In this document: positions 1-10,600 of the stretch, piece by piece
Numbering within the stretch: position 1 is the stretch's first letter
Layout of the letters: the number at the start of each line of letters is the position of its first letter
From: JADCRZ01 sp037718865
GTDB lineage: Bacteria; Bacteroidota; Bacteroidia; Chitinophagales; Chitinophagaceae
Assembly (NCBI GenBank): GCA_037718865.1
Contig: JBBJMP010000016.1
Location: 69,667-133,666 of the forward strand
Reading direction: 5' to 3'
DNA: 64,000 bases
Program-made: the position numbers and the translations under genes
Notes under the pieces: generated by a model
Told to the model about the DNA's origin: nothing
Database searches by the model: none
The model's input: the letters and a program-made list of their open reading frames with translations, nothing else

Positions 1-2184
1 GCCGTCGCCGTCTGCGTCAAATAATAGCAATCCCAGGTCTTCCCAGGCTTTATTCGTTTTATCTGCACCAGTCAACAATTTTTTTTCCCTAAATTTTCCA
101 TTGGCCTGTTGCAAGAGTAATGTGGCGCTAAATGAAAAAGAGCCTCCGCATACCACATCATCCAACCCATTTCCATCTACGTCCCCCACTGCCAGTCCGG
201 GCCCATACTCGGAAAATTTATGCGGAAGTAATTTCTGGATAGTAAAATCGCTGAAATCAATTTCTTCCTGCTTCCAATGTATGTTTAATGAATCAGAGAC
301 TTCCCTAAACAAGGCCGGTTGAGCAAGATCATTTTGCTGAAATGTATAAGGTATGTCTGTATTTGAAGACACAACTTTCAGCACCCGGTCCGCTCTTACG
401 TCTTTGAGAATTTCCATTTTTCCGTTGGGCCATTGAATGATCACGGAATCAATCACCTCCGTTTTGCCTAATCCAAAGTGGGCAAGATGCTGAACAGAAG
501 ACAAATATCCCCTATATGGTGTGTGCTCGTACACCTGCAGTTTTCCATTGTCATAATGCAATTCTACCCGGGCCCCCAGGCCATTTCTATTTGACTGCCT
601 ACCTTCAAACTTAATTTGTAAATAACGGTTATCGTTTTTTTTGTGACCGGATGTATTCTCGTAAACCGTTGCCTTGTCGTTAATATTACTGACAACAATA
701 TCAAGGTCGCCATCATTATCAAGATCACCATATGCGGCGCCGTTTGAAAAGGACGGCTCCTTCATGTCCCAGTCGCCTGTTACATTGGTAAAACTTAGAT
801 CCCCGTTGTTCCTGAAGGCAAAATTATGAAGCTTTACAGCCGGTATCTGTTCCATCATCTCCTGTTTGGAGGCTATTTTGCTGGCATTGGTACGGAATGT
901 CATAAAATCATGATCCGTTACATCCTTGGGAAATCCGTTGGTTATTATGATATCCCGGAAACCGTCGTTGTCGAAATCGGTTACCATAGGAGTCCAACTC
1001 CAATCTGTTTGTGCTACCCCTGCATAGAATCCAATTTCGCTGAATGCTGGTTCGGGCGTGGAATCACTTATTTTGACAGCCGGGCCCTGGTTCAACTGCA
1101 ATGTATTACGCGCATACTGGTATTCATAATTATACTGATCGTTGTTCAGGTTGGTTTGATAATTGTTGGCCGGCATCATCATCTTTTTCCTGTAATTGGT
1201 TTCAGGCAACATGTCCAGGGCAATGATATCCATTAAGCCGTCGTTATTAATGTCCGTCACGTCATTTCCCATGGCTGAATAGGACGTATGCTTGAAATAA
1301 CTGCCTGCCTTATTGGTAAAAGTTCCGTTTTGATTGTTTATATACAATAGATCATTGGTTAAAAAATCATTGGTTACATAAATATCTTTCCAGCCGTCCT
1401 TATTAATATCGGTAACGTTTATGCCCAAACCAAACCCTTCATGAACGATACCGGCTTGTTTTGACACATTGGTATACACCGCGTGGCCGATGGCCGAATC
1501 CCAGTCGTTACGGTAAAGGATGTCTGTGTTTGGTGAACTGCCGTCGATCGTTTTATTACGGTATTCATTGGGGTAACGGTTGTCTACCATCCTGTTGGTT
1601 AAAACATACAGGTCGAGGTCACCGTCATTGTCATAATCCAGGAAAACGGCATTGGTCGAATAGCTTGTGTCTGCAAGGTTATATGATTCAGCTTCATCGA
1701 TAAAGCGTGGGTTACCGTCTTTGTCCGGGCCCTTATTGACGAATAACACATTTGCCCTATCAGCCGATTTGTTTTTTATGGATGCACATACATAAATGTC
1801 CATAAGGCCATCGTTATTAATATCGACGGTAGCAACTCCCGTGCTCCACTTGTTTTTGCTATCGATGCCGGCCGTTGCAGAAATGTCGCGGAAGTGCAAT
1901 TTGCCTTCATTCAGGTATAAGGTATTGCTAACCATGTTGCCGGTGAAAAATACATCAGGTAAATCATCATTGTTAAAATCCGCTATTGCTACGCCGCCTC
2001 CATTATACACATACTCTAGGTCAAGTATGTTCATTGAGTCGTTTTCCGTAATCAGGTTATTGAAATGAATACCTGTTTCATGTGCATTTAATTTCGTAAA
2101 AATCTGGTTTTTGTTTGTGCAGGAGGAGATGAATACTATAAGTACGGAAAAGGCCGGCAAGTAGTGAATCAATCGTGGATACAT
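1..2184 (-). CDS. FG-GAP/VCBS repeat lipoprotein with ASPIC/UnbV domain (3' end outside window)
   Basis: An open frame of 728 codons runs off the left edge of the window. The ATG at 2184 gives a short lipoprotein signal ending in a lipobox-like FISSC, so the protein is probably anchored to the outer membrane. Many Asp-rich repeats of the type DFNNDDLPD and DINNDGLMD are visible; these are the calcium-binding loops of FG-GAP/VCBS beta-propeller blades. Near 430-500 the reverse strand encodes HFGLGKTEVIDSV followed by WPNG, typical of the ASPIC/UnbV domain, and more propeller loops follow (AVGDVDGNG). Proteins of this CRTAC1/ASPIC type are common near SusC/SusD loci in Bacteroidota and are thought to bind polymer at the cell surface. 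The substrate is unknown. The C-terminus cannot be judged. Confidence 0.85.
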   Translation of the reverse strand, partial: MYPRLIHYLPAFSVLIVFISSCTNKNQIFTKLNAHETGIHFNNLITENDSMNILDLEYVYNGGGVAIADFNNDDLPDVFFTGNMVSNTLYLNEGKLHFRDISATAGIDSKNKWSTGVATVDINNDGLMDIYVCASIKNKSADRANVLFVNKGPDKDGNPRFIDEAESYNLADTSYSTNAVFLDYDNDGDLDLYVLTNRMVDNRYPNEYRNKTIDGSSPNTDILYRNDWDSAIGHAVYTNVSKQAGIVHEGFGLGINVTDINKDGWKDIYVTNDFLTNDLLYINNQNGTFTNKAGSYFKHTSYSAMGNDVTDINNDGLMDIIALDMLPETNYRKKMMMPANNYQTNLNNDQYNYEYQYARNTLQLNQGPAVKISDSTPEPAFSEIGFYAGVAQTDWSWTPMVTDFDNDGFRDIIITNGFPKDVTDHDFMTFRTNASKIASKQEMMEQIPAVKLHNFAFRNNGDLSFTNVTGDWDMKEPSFSNGAAYGDLDNDGDLDIVVSNINDKATVYENTSGHKKNDNRYLQIKFEGRQSNRNGLGARVELHYDNGKLQVYEHTPYRGYLSSVQHLAHFGLGKTEVIDSVIIQWPNGKMEILKDVRADRVLKVVSSNTDIPYTFQQNDLAQPALFREVSDSLNIHWKQEEIDFSDFTIQKLLPHKFSEYGPGLAVGDVDGNGLDDVVCGGSFSFSATLLLQQANGKFREKKLLTGADKTNKAWEDLGLLLFDADGDG

Positions 2185-2271
2185 CAGATGTTAAATTTAC
2201 AAAATGGAAAGGAACTTTAAACAGTTTAAAGTTTAAGGTTTAACGTTCAAGGTTTTGTATTTTGTGAAAGC

Positions 2272-4191
2272 ATGGTAAAATACGGGATATATTTTCTGGT
2301 GCTGCTTTGGTCCTGCCTTGATGGTATCACGCAGGTATGTAACGGTAGTTTGGGAGATCCCGCCGTGCACATCACATTTGGAACCGGCGCAAACCCAGGT
2401 CCTGCACTAACTCCAGGAGTTTCATCATATAATTATTCATCCAAGGATTGTCCGGGAGAAGGAGAATATGCGATCCGAAATCTGACCTTTCTTTGTTATT
2501 CTGATTCCTGGTACACCGTTCCATTTGACCATACCCCCGGTGATGGGAACAATGGTTATTATATGGAAATAAACGGAGGTGATAACCCTAAGTATTATGA
2601 AAATACACTCTCCGGGCTTTGTCCGAATACAACGTATGAACTTTCTTTTTGGATAATGAACCTCTCCAAGCCGGCGGCTGCCTGTGACGGTAATTCTACT
2701 GAACCTGACATTAAGTATACCGTCGAAACCGCACCGGGGAATGTATTGGCAACAGCCAAAACTGGTCCCGTTGCCAAAAAAAACGAAGCCACCTGGACTC
2801 AGTATAACCTGCTATTTAAGACTGATGCCTCGACTTCCGTTTTGTTAAGCCTGACTAACAATGCAACAGGCGGTTGTGGAATGGATTTTCTGCTCGATGA
2901 TATTATGGTTCGTCCCTGCGGGCCCGCTATCCTTGCGGCGGTAGCCCTGAGCGGTTTACGTTCAACCAAAGCCTGCGAGGATGATACCAGTGCAATAAGG
3001 CTGAACGCCATGACCGGGTTGGGCTTCCAGGTTCCGGTTTACCAGTGGCAGGAAAGCCTTAACTCAGGAGCCAGCTGGGCTGATATAGCCGGCGCTACGA
3101 ATACCGATTATATAAGGCCGGCAAGCAGCAGAGGAACTTATCAATATAGGGTATTGGTTGGAGAAGCAGGCAATCTTAATACACCGCAATGCCGGCTTGG
3201 TTCCAATACGGTAGAAATAATTGTTGACAGGATCCCCTATGCGCAAGGCACCAACTATTCTTATTGCCTTGGCAAGGATGTAACTTTGTTTGCGGCGGGC
3301 GGAGAGAAATATTTCTGGACTGGCCCAAACGGTTTTACCTCGAACGGGCAAAGTCCCATAATACCCAACATACAATTCAGTGATTCCGGTTTATATAAGG
3401 TGCAGGTAACTACTTCCGCAGGCTGTAAGGGCGAACATTCTACTTATGTGGCTATCTTCAGCAACCCTGTTGCAGTGGTTAATACAGACGTAAGCATGTG
3501 TGAAGGAAGCAGCACTTCTTTACTAGCCAGCGGGGGAACAGAGTATTTCTGGACGCCCGCTAAAGGCCTGTCATCGGTAACCACTTCAAATCCTGGCGTT
3601 AGCCCGGCTGATTCAACGGTATACACTGTCAATGTTAAAAAGAACGGGTGCTTCGATACGGCAACCGTGCGGGTAAACGTCTGGAAAAAACCGGTTGCAA
3701 ATGCAGGGCCCGACAGGAAAATGAAAAAGAACCAGTCGATATCGTTGTCTGCATCGGCAAAAGGGACAGACATCAGTTATTTTTGGACACCGTCTTTAGG
3801 CATGAATAATATCAATGTACTGAACCCGGTGATCACTGCTTCGCAAGATGTTATCTACACCCTTCATGTTAATTCAAATAAGGGTTGTGGAACAAGCACC
3901 GATGATGTTCAGGTGAGGGTGTATGATAAAATAAATATTCCTAATGCTTTTTCACCGAATGGGGATGGGATCAATGATGTATGGAAGATTGAACCGCTGG
4001 ACCTGTTTGGCGATACCGAAACACTGGTTTTCAACCGGTATGGCCAGGTTGTTTTCAGAAGCCGCGGCTATAGTAAACCGTGGGACGGTACACGAAACGG
4101 TCATCCTATTTCGGCAGGCACCTATTATTACACCATCGATATGAAAGATGGAAATCCCCTGCTGAAAGGTTCGTTGTTTATTGTCAGGTGA
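2272..4191 (+). CDS. Secreted protein with Ig/PKD-like repeats and T9SS type B sorting domain
   Basis: The 639-aa product starts with a signal peptide (hydrophobic YFLVLLWSCL). The first 200 residues resemble a galactose-binding-like jelly roll (LSGLCPNTTYELSFWI, then FLLDDIMVRPCG). Several Ig/PKD-like repeats follow, each with paired Cys and a YFWT or YTVNV beta-strand pattern. The last ~85 residues form the gliding-motility-associated C-terminal domain: IPNAFSPNGDGINDVW, FNRYGQVVF, WDGT.NG..ISAGTYYY. This is the type B signal for export by the type IX secretion system, so the protein should be displayed on or shed from the cell surface. It is probably adhesive or polymer-binding; no catalytic domain is evident. 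It is convergent with the FG-GAP gene ending at 4235. Confidence 0.85.
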   Translation: MVKYGIYFLVLLWSCLDGITQVCNGSLGDPAVHITFGTGANPGPALTPGVSSYNYSSKDCPGEGEYAIRNLTFLCYSDSWYTVPFDHTPGDGNNGYYMEINGGDNPKYYENTLSGLCPNTTYELSFWIMNLSKPAAACDGNSTEPDIKYTVETAPGNVLATAKTGPVAKKNEATWTQYNLLFKTDASTSVLLSLTNNATGGCGMDFLLDDIMVRPCGPAILAAVALSGLRSTKACEDDTSAIRLNAMTGLGFQVPVYQWQESLNSGASWADIAGATNTDYIRPASSRGTYQYRVLVGEAGNLNTPQCRLGSNTVEIIVDRIPYAQGTNYSYCLGKDVTLFAAGGEKYFWTGPNGFTSNGQSPIIPNIQFSDSGLYKVQVTTSAGCKGEHSTYVAIFSNPVAVVNTDVSMCEGSSTSLLASGGTEYFWTPAKGLSSVTTSNPGVSPADSTVYTVNVKKNGCFDTATVRVNVWKKPVANAGPDRKMKKNQSISLSASAKGTDISYFWTPSLGMNNINVLNPVITASQDVIYTLHVNSNKGCGTSTDDVQVRVYDKINIPNAFSPNGDGINDVWKIEPLDLFGDTETLVFNRYGQVVFRSRGYSKPWDGTRNGHPISAGTYYYTIDMKDGNPLLKGSLFIVR

Positions 4192-4234
4192 ATGCGGGTA
4201 AGACAATTAGTTTAAGGTTTTAACTTTAAACCAC

Positions 4235-5734
4235 TCATCTATATAAATTATTTACAAGAATGACCACCGACGGAGCATATCTATCCCATTTCTTCTTCAG
4301 CTGTTCCGGCACATATCCCAAAGAAAAATTAGTATTGCCCAGGATGATATCCAGGTCTCCGTCTCCGTCAATATCACCTGCATCCATGGTTAACCAACGG
4401 CCCATACTAACCTTTTCGAAAGAAGAGGGTTCAAAGGATAACCTACCGGTATTTTCCCAGTAAATAAATCCCTCCTCTGGGTAATGATCGTAGTCTGCAA
4501 AATAAGCTATGGAAGCGAGATCAATGTCTCCGTCTCCATCAAAGTCTTTAGCAATTGCTTTTCCTGCACCGTTTACCGGTAAAAAAACCTCCTGCCTGAA
4601 CTGATTGTGGCCATCGTTCAAATAAATTCTTATTCCATGATATGCTTTAAGAATAGGCGGATAGTCTCCGTTGTCTCCGTTCGTCGCAATGATATCAGCA
4701 AATCCATCATGATTGACATCAGCAAGCTCGAAATAATTTGATCCATAGGAAGGGGGAAATTGCAGGATCCGCTCCTCCCGGAAATTACCATTTCCCAGGT
4801 TATAATAAATAAATAAACCTTCATCGCCCTGCGCCATCAGCGCAATAATATCCGGCCTGCCGTCTTTATTGAAATCGTTCACCTGGCTTCGAACTGCTCC
4901 CGGCTGGGCCCTTAAAATATGCTTTGCATACCTGTCCTCGGGAATATTTTCAAACCATGAAAGCATGCCTGTTTGATTACCGAACTCAGCTACGATAATA
5001 TCTTCCCTGCCATCATTAGTCAGGTCGACGTGTAATGCATGGACCGGGCGCTGCAGGCTATCCAGCAGGTTATGCATCCTGGTTTTACCCGTATCAATTA
5101 CTGCCAGCTTTCCCTTTTTTTCATCTGAAGGATGAAGCACCCCCATTGAAAGGGCCATCATGTTGCGGCCGCCAATATGCAGACCTGAAATACCCGGGTT
5201 TACTTCAAAAGAATCGGTTAACCGGTAATCATTCGACAAGGCATATAGCTGTCCGGTGAGCCCGTCTCCGAAATAAATACGCTGTTTACCGGAATCTATT
5301 TTTACCAGAGTGGTGGCGGGCCTTTGGATGGTAAACGAAGGAATGTTAATGCTGAAATGCTTAAGTGCTGTCCTGATCTTATTTTTCTTTCCCCGAAGCG
5401 GTTCTTCAGGAGCCTGCGAAGTATAATAGCGAACAATTTGTTTCCATTGATCCAGCTTTATCCTTTCTTTTCCACCTTCTATATAGCCTCCGGTCTCAAG
5501 CTGGCGAAAGCCAAGCAAACCTCCCATTCTCGGCAACACGTACAATGCCCAAGTTGATTTATCAAGCAGATCAGGCTCCGGGAACTGGTGGCAAGAGCTG
5601 CAATAAACTTTCGCCAGTTTGTACCCTTGCTTCACCTCTTTGCTGACAAAAGGATTGAAGTGAATACTATTGCAGGCTATCAGAAGCAAGACTGGAACAA
5701 TCAGTATTCCATTACATTTTCTTACCGGGATCAT
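4235..5734 (-). CDS. FG-GAP repeat lipoprotein with N-terminal cytochrome c-type haem motif
   Basis: The 499-aa product has a lipoprotein signal (LLLIACNS). At residues ~46-49 it carries CSSCH, a classical c-type haem attachment site, followed by a segment like the start of a small cytochrome c domain (KVYCSSCHQFPEPDLLDKSTW). The rest is a VCBS/FG-GAP propeller with DVNHDGFADI, DFDGDGDIDLAS and DIDGDGDLDII blades that should bind calcium. It lies 113 bp downstream of susD in the same direction, but a hairpin terminator lies between. Known FG-GAP proteins bind carbohydrate or protein at the surface; a haem motif at the N-terminus suggests an electron-transfer role, possibly feeding an oxidative enzyme. 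I cannot see a methionine that is clearly the sixth haem ligand. Confidence 0.8.
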   Translation of the reverse strand: MIPVRKCNGILIVPVLLLIACNSIHFNPFVSKEVKQGYKLAKVYCSSCHQFPEPDLLDKSTWALYVLPRMGGLLGFRQLETGGYIEGGKERIKLDQWKQIVRYYTSQAPEEPLRGKKNKIRTALKHFSINIPSFTIQRPATTLVKIDSGKQRIYFGDGLTGQLYALSNDYRLTDSFEVNPGISGLHIGGRNMMALSMGVLHPSDEKKGKLAVIDTGKTRMHNLLDSLQRPVHALHVDLTNDGREDIIVAEFGNQTGMLSWFENIPEDRYAKHILRAQPGAVRSQVNDFNKDGRPDIIALMAQGDEGLFIYYNLGNGNFREERILQFPPSYGSNYFELADVNHDGFADIIATNGDNGDYPPILKAYHGIRIYLNDGHNQFRQEVFLPVNGAGKAIAKDFDGDGDIDLASIAYFADYDHYPEEGFIYWENTGRLSFEPSSFEKVSMGRWLTMDAGDIDGDGDLDIILGNTNFSLGYVPEQLKKKWDRYAPSVVILVNNLYR

Positions 5735-5774
5735 CCACTAAAGCTCTGTGTTTTTTTTCACCTTAATACGCTTA

Positions 5775-5807
5775 AAAAGAATGACTGCCTCTACAAAGAA
5801 GCAGTCA
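5775..5807 (-). terminator. Rho-independent terminator after susD
   Basis: Read on the minus strand, TGACTGC (5807-5801) pairs with GCAGTCA (5788-5782) around a 12-base loop and is followed by a T-rich tract (ATTCTTTTT). It lies just downstream of the susD stop at 5848 and upstream of the haem/FG-GAP gene, so that gene is at least partly uncoupled from susCD. Confidence 0.75.
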
Positions 5808-5847
5808 CCTTTCTAAATTACGTATCTTCGGAATATGGCCTAATCAC

Positions 5848-7596
5848 CTAATACCCCGGATTCTGAACCAGTGCTGACTGCCCTCCGGCAGTTTCGAGGT
5901 CTATTTGCCTTTGAGGAATGGGGAAGTATTCGTTCTTACCCTTGGTGAAGGTTGCACTTCCGTATCCTGCCGCAATCTTAGTTTTTTCAAAAGCAAGAAT
6001 GGTGTTAATCTCGGTATCCGCAATACCCCAGCGTACCAGGTCAAAAAAGCGGTGGCCCTCCATGCCCAACTCCAGTTTCCTTTCAAACCGCACCGCCGTT
6101 CTGGCAGATGCCTGGCTAGTAAAAGGTGTGGTATAAAGGCCTATCACATAGGTAGTATTCGAACTATCCTTAACCCAAGTTTCTGGTTTGGCTGCCCGGG
6201 CACGTATTAGATTTATATATTGCCGGCCAGTCTCAAGGCTTCCAGCTTCAATTTCCGCTTCAGCTGCCATCAACAAGAGATCAGCAAATCGCATGATTTT
6301 ATAGTTGGTAGCCGTCAAACCGGTTGCCCAGTTTGTGCCGTCCGTCAACTTCCCCGCCTGCGTTTTATAAAAGGCATTCTTTTTTGGCGCATATGGACCA
6401 CCATTGTTCTGATCCCTAATCCAGGCAGATCCGGGGTGTAGCCCCCAATCTAAAAACGAAACTCCTCTTCTTCCTACTGTATAGTCCAGACGTGGATCCA
6501 GATTACCTGCATCCGGTGTAAACGGTGCGGTGGAGGCAAGACCCTGGTCGTTTTTAACCTGGTTGGCAGCCGCATTATATGAACGATCCAATAAGGGAAG
6601 GCCAGTGGCATCTGTCCGAAAGGAATTCACAAAATCAAACGATGGCTGGAAAAAACCGCAGCATCCACCGGGACCGCCGTTATAAGGAAAGTTGAGGATC
6701 TGGTCGTAATTGGCATTGTTACCGCCTGAACCATCGTTCACCGAAGCTTCATAAGCGAATATTGATTCGGACCTGGTGGAGGCAAGGTTTTCCTGGTCCG
6801 CATTAAAAAGGTCATGGAAAGATGTAGCCAAATCATATTTCACTCCACCGGAGGTAACTCCGTTAGTGATTATGTCAGTAAGGATAGGTCTTGCTTCAGC
6901 GTATTTACCCTGGAACAGGAGGGCCTTTGCGTAGAAAGCAGCAGCCGCCCATTTATTAACCCTTCCAATTTCTGCTTTGGATGCCGTTAAATTTTTCTGG
7001 GCAAAGTCAAGGTCTGCCATTATTTTTGGCCAGATATCATCCGTATTTGGTACCCTTGCATTTTCACCTGTAATAGATTCATCAACCCAGGGCACCTTGT
7101 TCCACATTTTCTTCGCTTCAAAATGATAAAACCCTCTTAAAAATCTTGCCTCTGCCATGATTTGCAATTTCTGGGCATCTGTAATGTCTGCTGCCGTCAG
7201 CGCAGTAGCTATCCGGATGGTACCATTTGCGCGGGCTATGGCTTCATACAATGCGCGCCACTTTACATTAAAATATCCGTTAGTCGCAGAAGCAGTGAAC
7301 TGTTGAATGGGGACGATCTCCGCCTGGTCACCCGCATCGGAGCCCTTGTTCGCTTCTCCACCTACAATACTTCCATACACCCAGTTTGAACCTCCGCCTT
7401 CCCATCCAATACCTTTTAATCCTGCATATGCGCTGATTAAAAATTGCCGTGCACCTTTTGTACTTTGGGCTTCCCTCTCTGTTAGTAAACCTACTGTTTC
7501 CTGATCAAGGAATTTTTTATTACAGGCTACAATAATCATTGTCAGGATCACTACTATTGAGAGAGCCGAAAGGATACTTATTTTTATCTTGTTCAT
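5848..7596 (-). CDS. susD: RagB/SusD family nutrient-binding lipoprotein
   Basis: The 582-aa product has a lipoprotein signal ending in MIIVACNKKFLDQ, the usual N-terminus of SusD proteins, and the family hallmarks: ARFLRGFYHFEAKKMWNKVPWVDE, FADLLLMAAEAEIEAG, YINLIRARA, RFERKLELGMEGHRFFDLVRWG and a final YFPIPQRQIDL. SusD proteins sit on the outer surface as the lid of a SusC transporter and capture oligosaccharide or peptide ligands. It follows its partner susC by 28 bp and is surely co-transcribed with it. It closely resembles the second SusD at 12686-14395 (matching CCGFFQPS and PHPGSAWIRDQ segments), so the two loci are probably paralogous and handle related ligands. Confidence 0.95.
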   Translation of the reverse strand: MNKIKISILSALSIVVILTMIIVACNKKFLDQETVGLLTEREAQSTKGARQFLISAYAGLKGIGWEGGGSNWVYGSIVGGEANKGSDAGDQAEIVPIQQFTASATNGYFNVKWRALYEAIARANGTIRIATALTAADITDAQKLQIMAEARFLRGFYHFEAKKMWNKVPWVDESITGENARVPNTDDIWPKIMADLDFAQKNLTASKAEIGRVNKWAAAAFYAKALLFQGKYAEARPILTDIITNGVTSGGVKYDLATSFHDLFNADQENLASTRSESIFAYEASVNDGSGGNNANYDQILNFPYNGGPGGCCGFFQPSFDFVNSFRTDATGLPLLDRSYNAAANQVKNDQGLASTAPFTPDAGNLDPRLDYTVGRRGVSFLDWGLHPGSAWIRDQNNGGPYAPKKNAFYKTQAGKLTDGTNWATGLTATNYKIMRFADLLLMAAEAEIEAGSLETGRQYINLIRARAAKPETWVKDSSNTTYVIGLYTTPFTSQASARTAVRFERKLELGMEGHRFFDLVRWGIADTEINTILAFEKTKIAAGYGSATFTKGKNEYFPIPQRQIDLETAGGQSALVQNPGY

Positions 7597-7624
7597 AATT
7601 GATTCACTTTTAAAATTAATTTTA

Positions 7625-10600
7625 TTATAAGCCCAGGCTTAATCCAAACAGTACCTGCCTGTTTACGGGGTAATTGCCCACGTCCACACCAAAATTTGTG
7701 TCAACACCACTCACTGCCGGATCACTACCGGTATATTTTGTAGATGTAAATATGTTCGTTCCCTGTATAAACAACTTCAACTTTTCAATATTCAATTTTT
7801 GTAACAGGGACGGCGGAAGCGAATAACCCAGCTTTACACTTCTTAAGCGCAGATAACTGGCATCCTCCACATAATAAGAATTTAATTCACCATTGGTACT
7901 GCTGTTTGACACGTTCTCAAAACGAGGAATATCCGTATTCCTGTTGGTAGGGGTCCATGCATTCAATACCCGGGTTGACTTACCAATCCCTGCAAAGGAG
8001 GGGTAGAAATCAGTGAACCACCTGGTAAAGTTGAGCACTTCACCACCCTGAACGCCATAAAATAATGCTTCGATTTCAAATGCCTTGTAAAATAACCTGG
8101 CATTGAACCCATAAGTAAAATCCGGGTTGGGGTCACCGATAAAAGTTCTGTCATTTGCATTAATTACACCATCCGGACCTGTTTCATTCGGCCCGCCTAT
8201 ATCGGCATATCTGAAACGGCCCGGACCAGCACCGGCTTGTGCGGGTGATTTGCTCACCTCGGCGGAATCCTGGAAAAGGCCTAGTACTTTATAACCAAAA
8301 AAGGAGGAAACGGTGTGTCCAACCTGATTACGAACCAAGCCACCTCCAATCCTGTTGCTAAAGCCAACGTCAAAGTTTTTTGTAATGTCAGATACTTTAG
8401 TGATCTCATTTTTGTACATGGTAAAAATGGCATCTGCTTCATACCTGAAATCACCAGCTGTTCCTTTATAAGTAACCATAACATCGACACCGGTATTTTT
8501 CATGGAACCGATATTCACCGTAGGAGATCTGGCAGTTCCCAGCGTACCAGGCAATTCCTGGGCAAAAAGCAAATCTGTAGTATTACGGGTGTACCAGTCG
8601 AAGATGACATCTAATCTGTTATTTAAGAAAGTTCCGTCGAAACCAATATTAACCGTTTCATTGGTTTCCCATTTTGCATTCGGATTTCCGATGCCGGTAA
8701 AAGCTATCCCGGGCTGGGTTGATGTGTTAGTCCCGGAAATATCATAGGCAGTTGATCCCGGCCCTCCGCCTATGGAATTAAAGCGGTTAGCAGAGCCAAC
8801 AGGTCGCTCGTTACCCATGATACCCCAACCTCCCCTTATTTTTATTTCATCAGCCCAGGATGCACCCTTCATAAAATTTTCCTCTGTAATACGCCACCCG
8901 GCAGAAAGGGCGGGGAATACACCCCATTTATTTTCTTCACCGAAAACTGAAGATCCATCCCTTCTTATAGTAGCAGATAATAAATATTTATCATTGTAGA
9001 TATAGTCCACCTTTCCAAACTGAGAATATAATTTTCTTAAAGGATTACCGCCACTATTCAGCTGGCGTCCGCTGGGATCGGTATTCGAAAGGGTAAGAAA
9101 TGTTGAGTTTATACTAAAAGGATTTAAGCCACTTCCTCCCAACGCCCTGAAATAACCATCTGAGACTGATTCTATGCCGGCAAGGGCTGTGATACGGTTG
9201 ACACCGAATTCATGATTGTACCGCAGGGTGTTGGTCCACGTCCAGCCGGCCCCATTTCCTGCCTGCTCGCCGAACGTATAACTTCCCACGTTCTCGGAAT
9301 TTTCGTAAGTGCGGTAATTGATAAACCTGTTTTGAAACGTAGAAAATCCTCCGCCAAAACTTGTTCTTGCCGTTAAATTTTTCAGCACATCCACTTCCGC
9401 GTACACATTGCCAAAAATTAAAGAGGAGTACCCCTTATTTTGTTTTGAACGTATCCTGCCGGCAATAGAGTTTGTGGAGTTATTAAATCCCTTAGCCGTT
9501 GTTCCTGCAAAGCCACCGCCTTCATCATACACGGGCAGGAGGGGGTTGATCGTCAGGGCAAACATGATCGAATTTTCAGAAGAAGGGAAAAAACCTATAT
9601 TCGGATTTTCCCTGAATGTATACTGGAAGTTTTGTCCAAAACGTATAAAATCTTTAACCTTAAACTCTGAATTTAAGCGTAACCCGTATCTTTTCAGCCT
9701 GGTATTAATAACAGTTCCCACTTCATCGTAGTAACTTAAACCTGCATAAAACTTGGCAAAATCTGCGTTCCCGCTAAATGACAACGTGTGATTTTGTATG
9801 GGCTTGACGTCTGTTAATTCGTTATACCAGTTAGTTCCGGACTTATTGGCTTTGATGACTTGGTAAACCGGACCTTTCTCAAAGTTCGTATTATATTTGG
9901 CAGGGTCCAGCCTCGGATCACCTGGAGCCAGTCCGGACAATCCAGACTCTTCGCCTACTTTTAAATAATCAGGCAATACCGGTGTAGCTCCGGTGCCATA
10001 CTGAGGATGGGTAAGGGTCTGCCCTGCTGCCCTTAAAGCTGACCAGGTAAGGTCTGCCTGCTGTTGCGGATTAAGCAGATCAAGGCCTTTTCCGGGAAAA
10101 GTGTAACCATAGCTAAGATCGTAGTTAACATTTAACTTGCCACTACCCTTTCCGTGTTTGGTAGTTACAATGATCACGCCGGCGGCGGCACGTGCCCCAT
10201 AGATTGATGCCGATGCCGCATCTTTTAATACCGTTGTTGACTCGATGTCGTTGCCATTTAAAAAATCGATACTTTCAGTAGGTATGCCATCTACAATATA
10301 TAATGGCAAGTTGTTAGAGAAAGAACCAAAACCCCGGATCCTGACCTGGCTGGTGGTACCCGGCTGACCGGAAGTGATCACTGTAACACCCGGAACCCTT
10401 CCCTGAAATTGCTGTTCAGCGTTACCCGTTTGTACAGTGGCCAATTTAGCTCCTGAAACGGTGGAAACAGCACCTACAATGTCTTTTCGTTGCTGGCTGG
10501 TGTAACCGGTTACTACCACTTCATTCAATCCTGGTGCGGATGCATCATCCGTCAGACTGATTGAAATATTAGTTTGATCACCAATGGTTATTTGCTGTTG

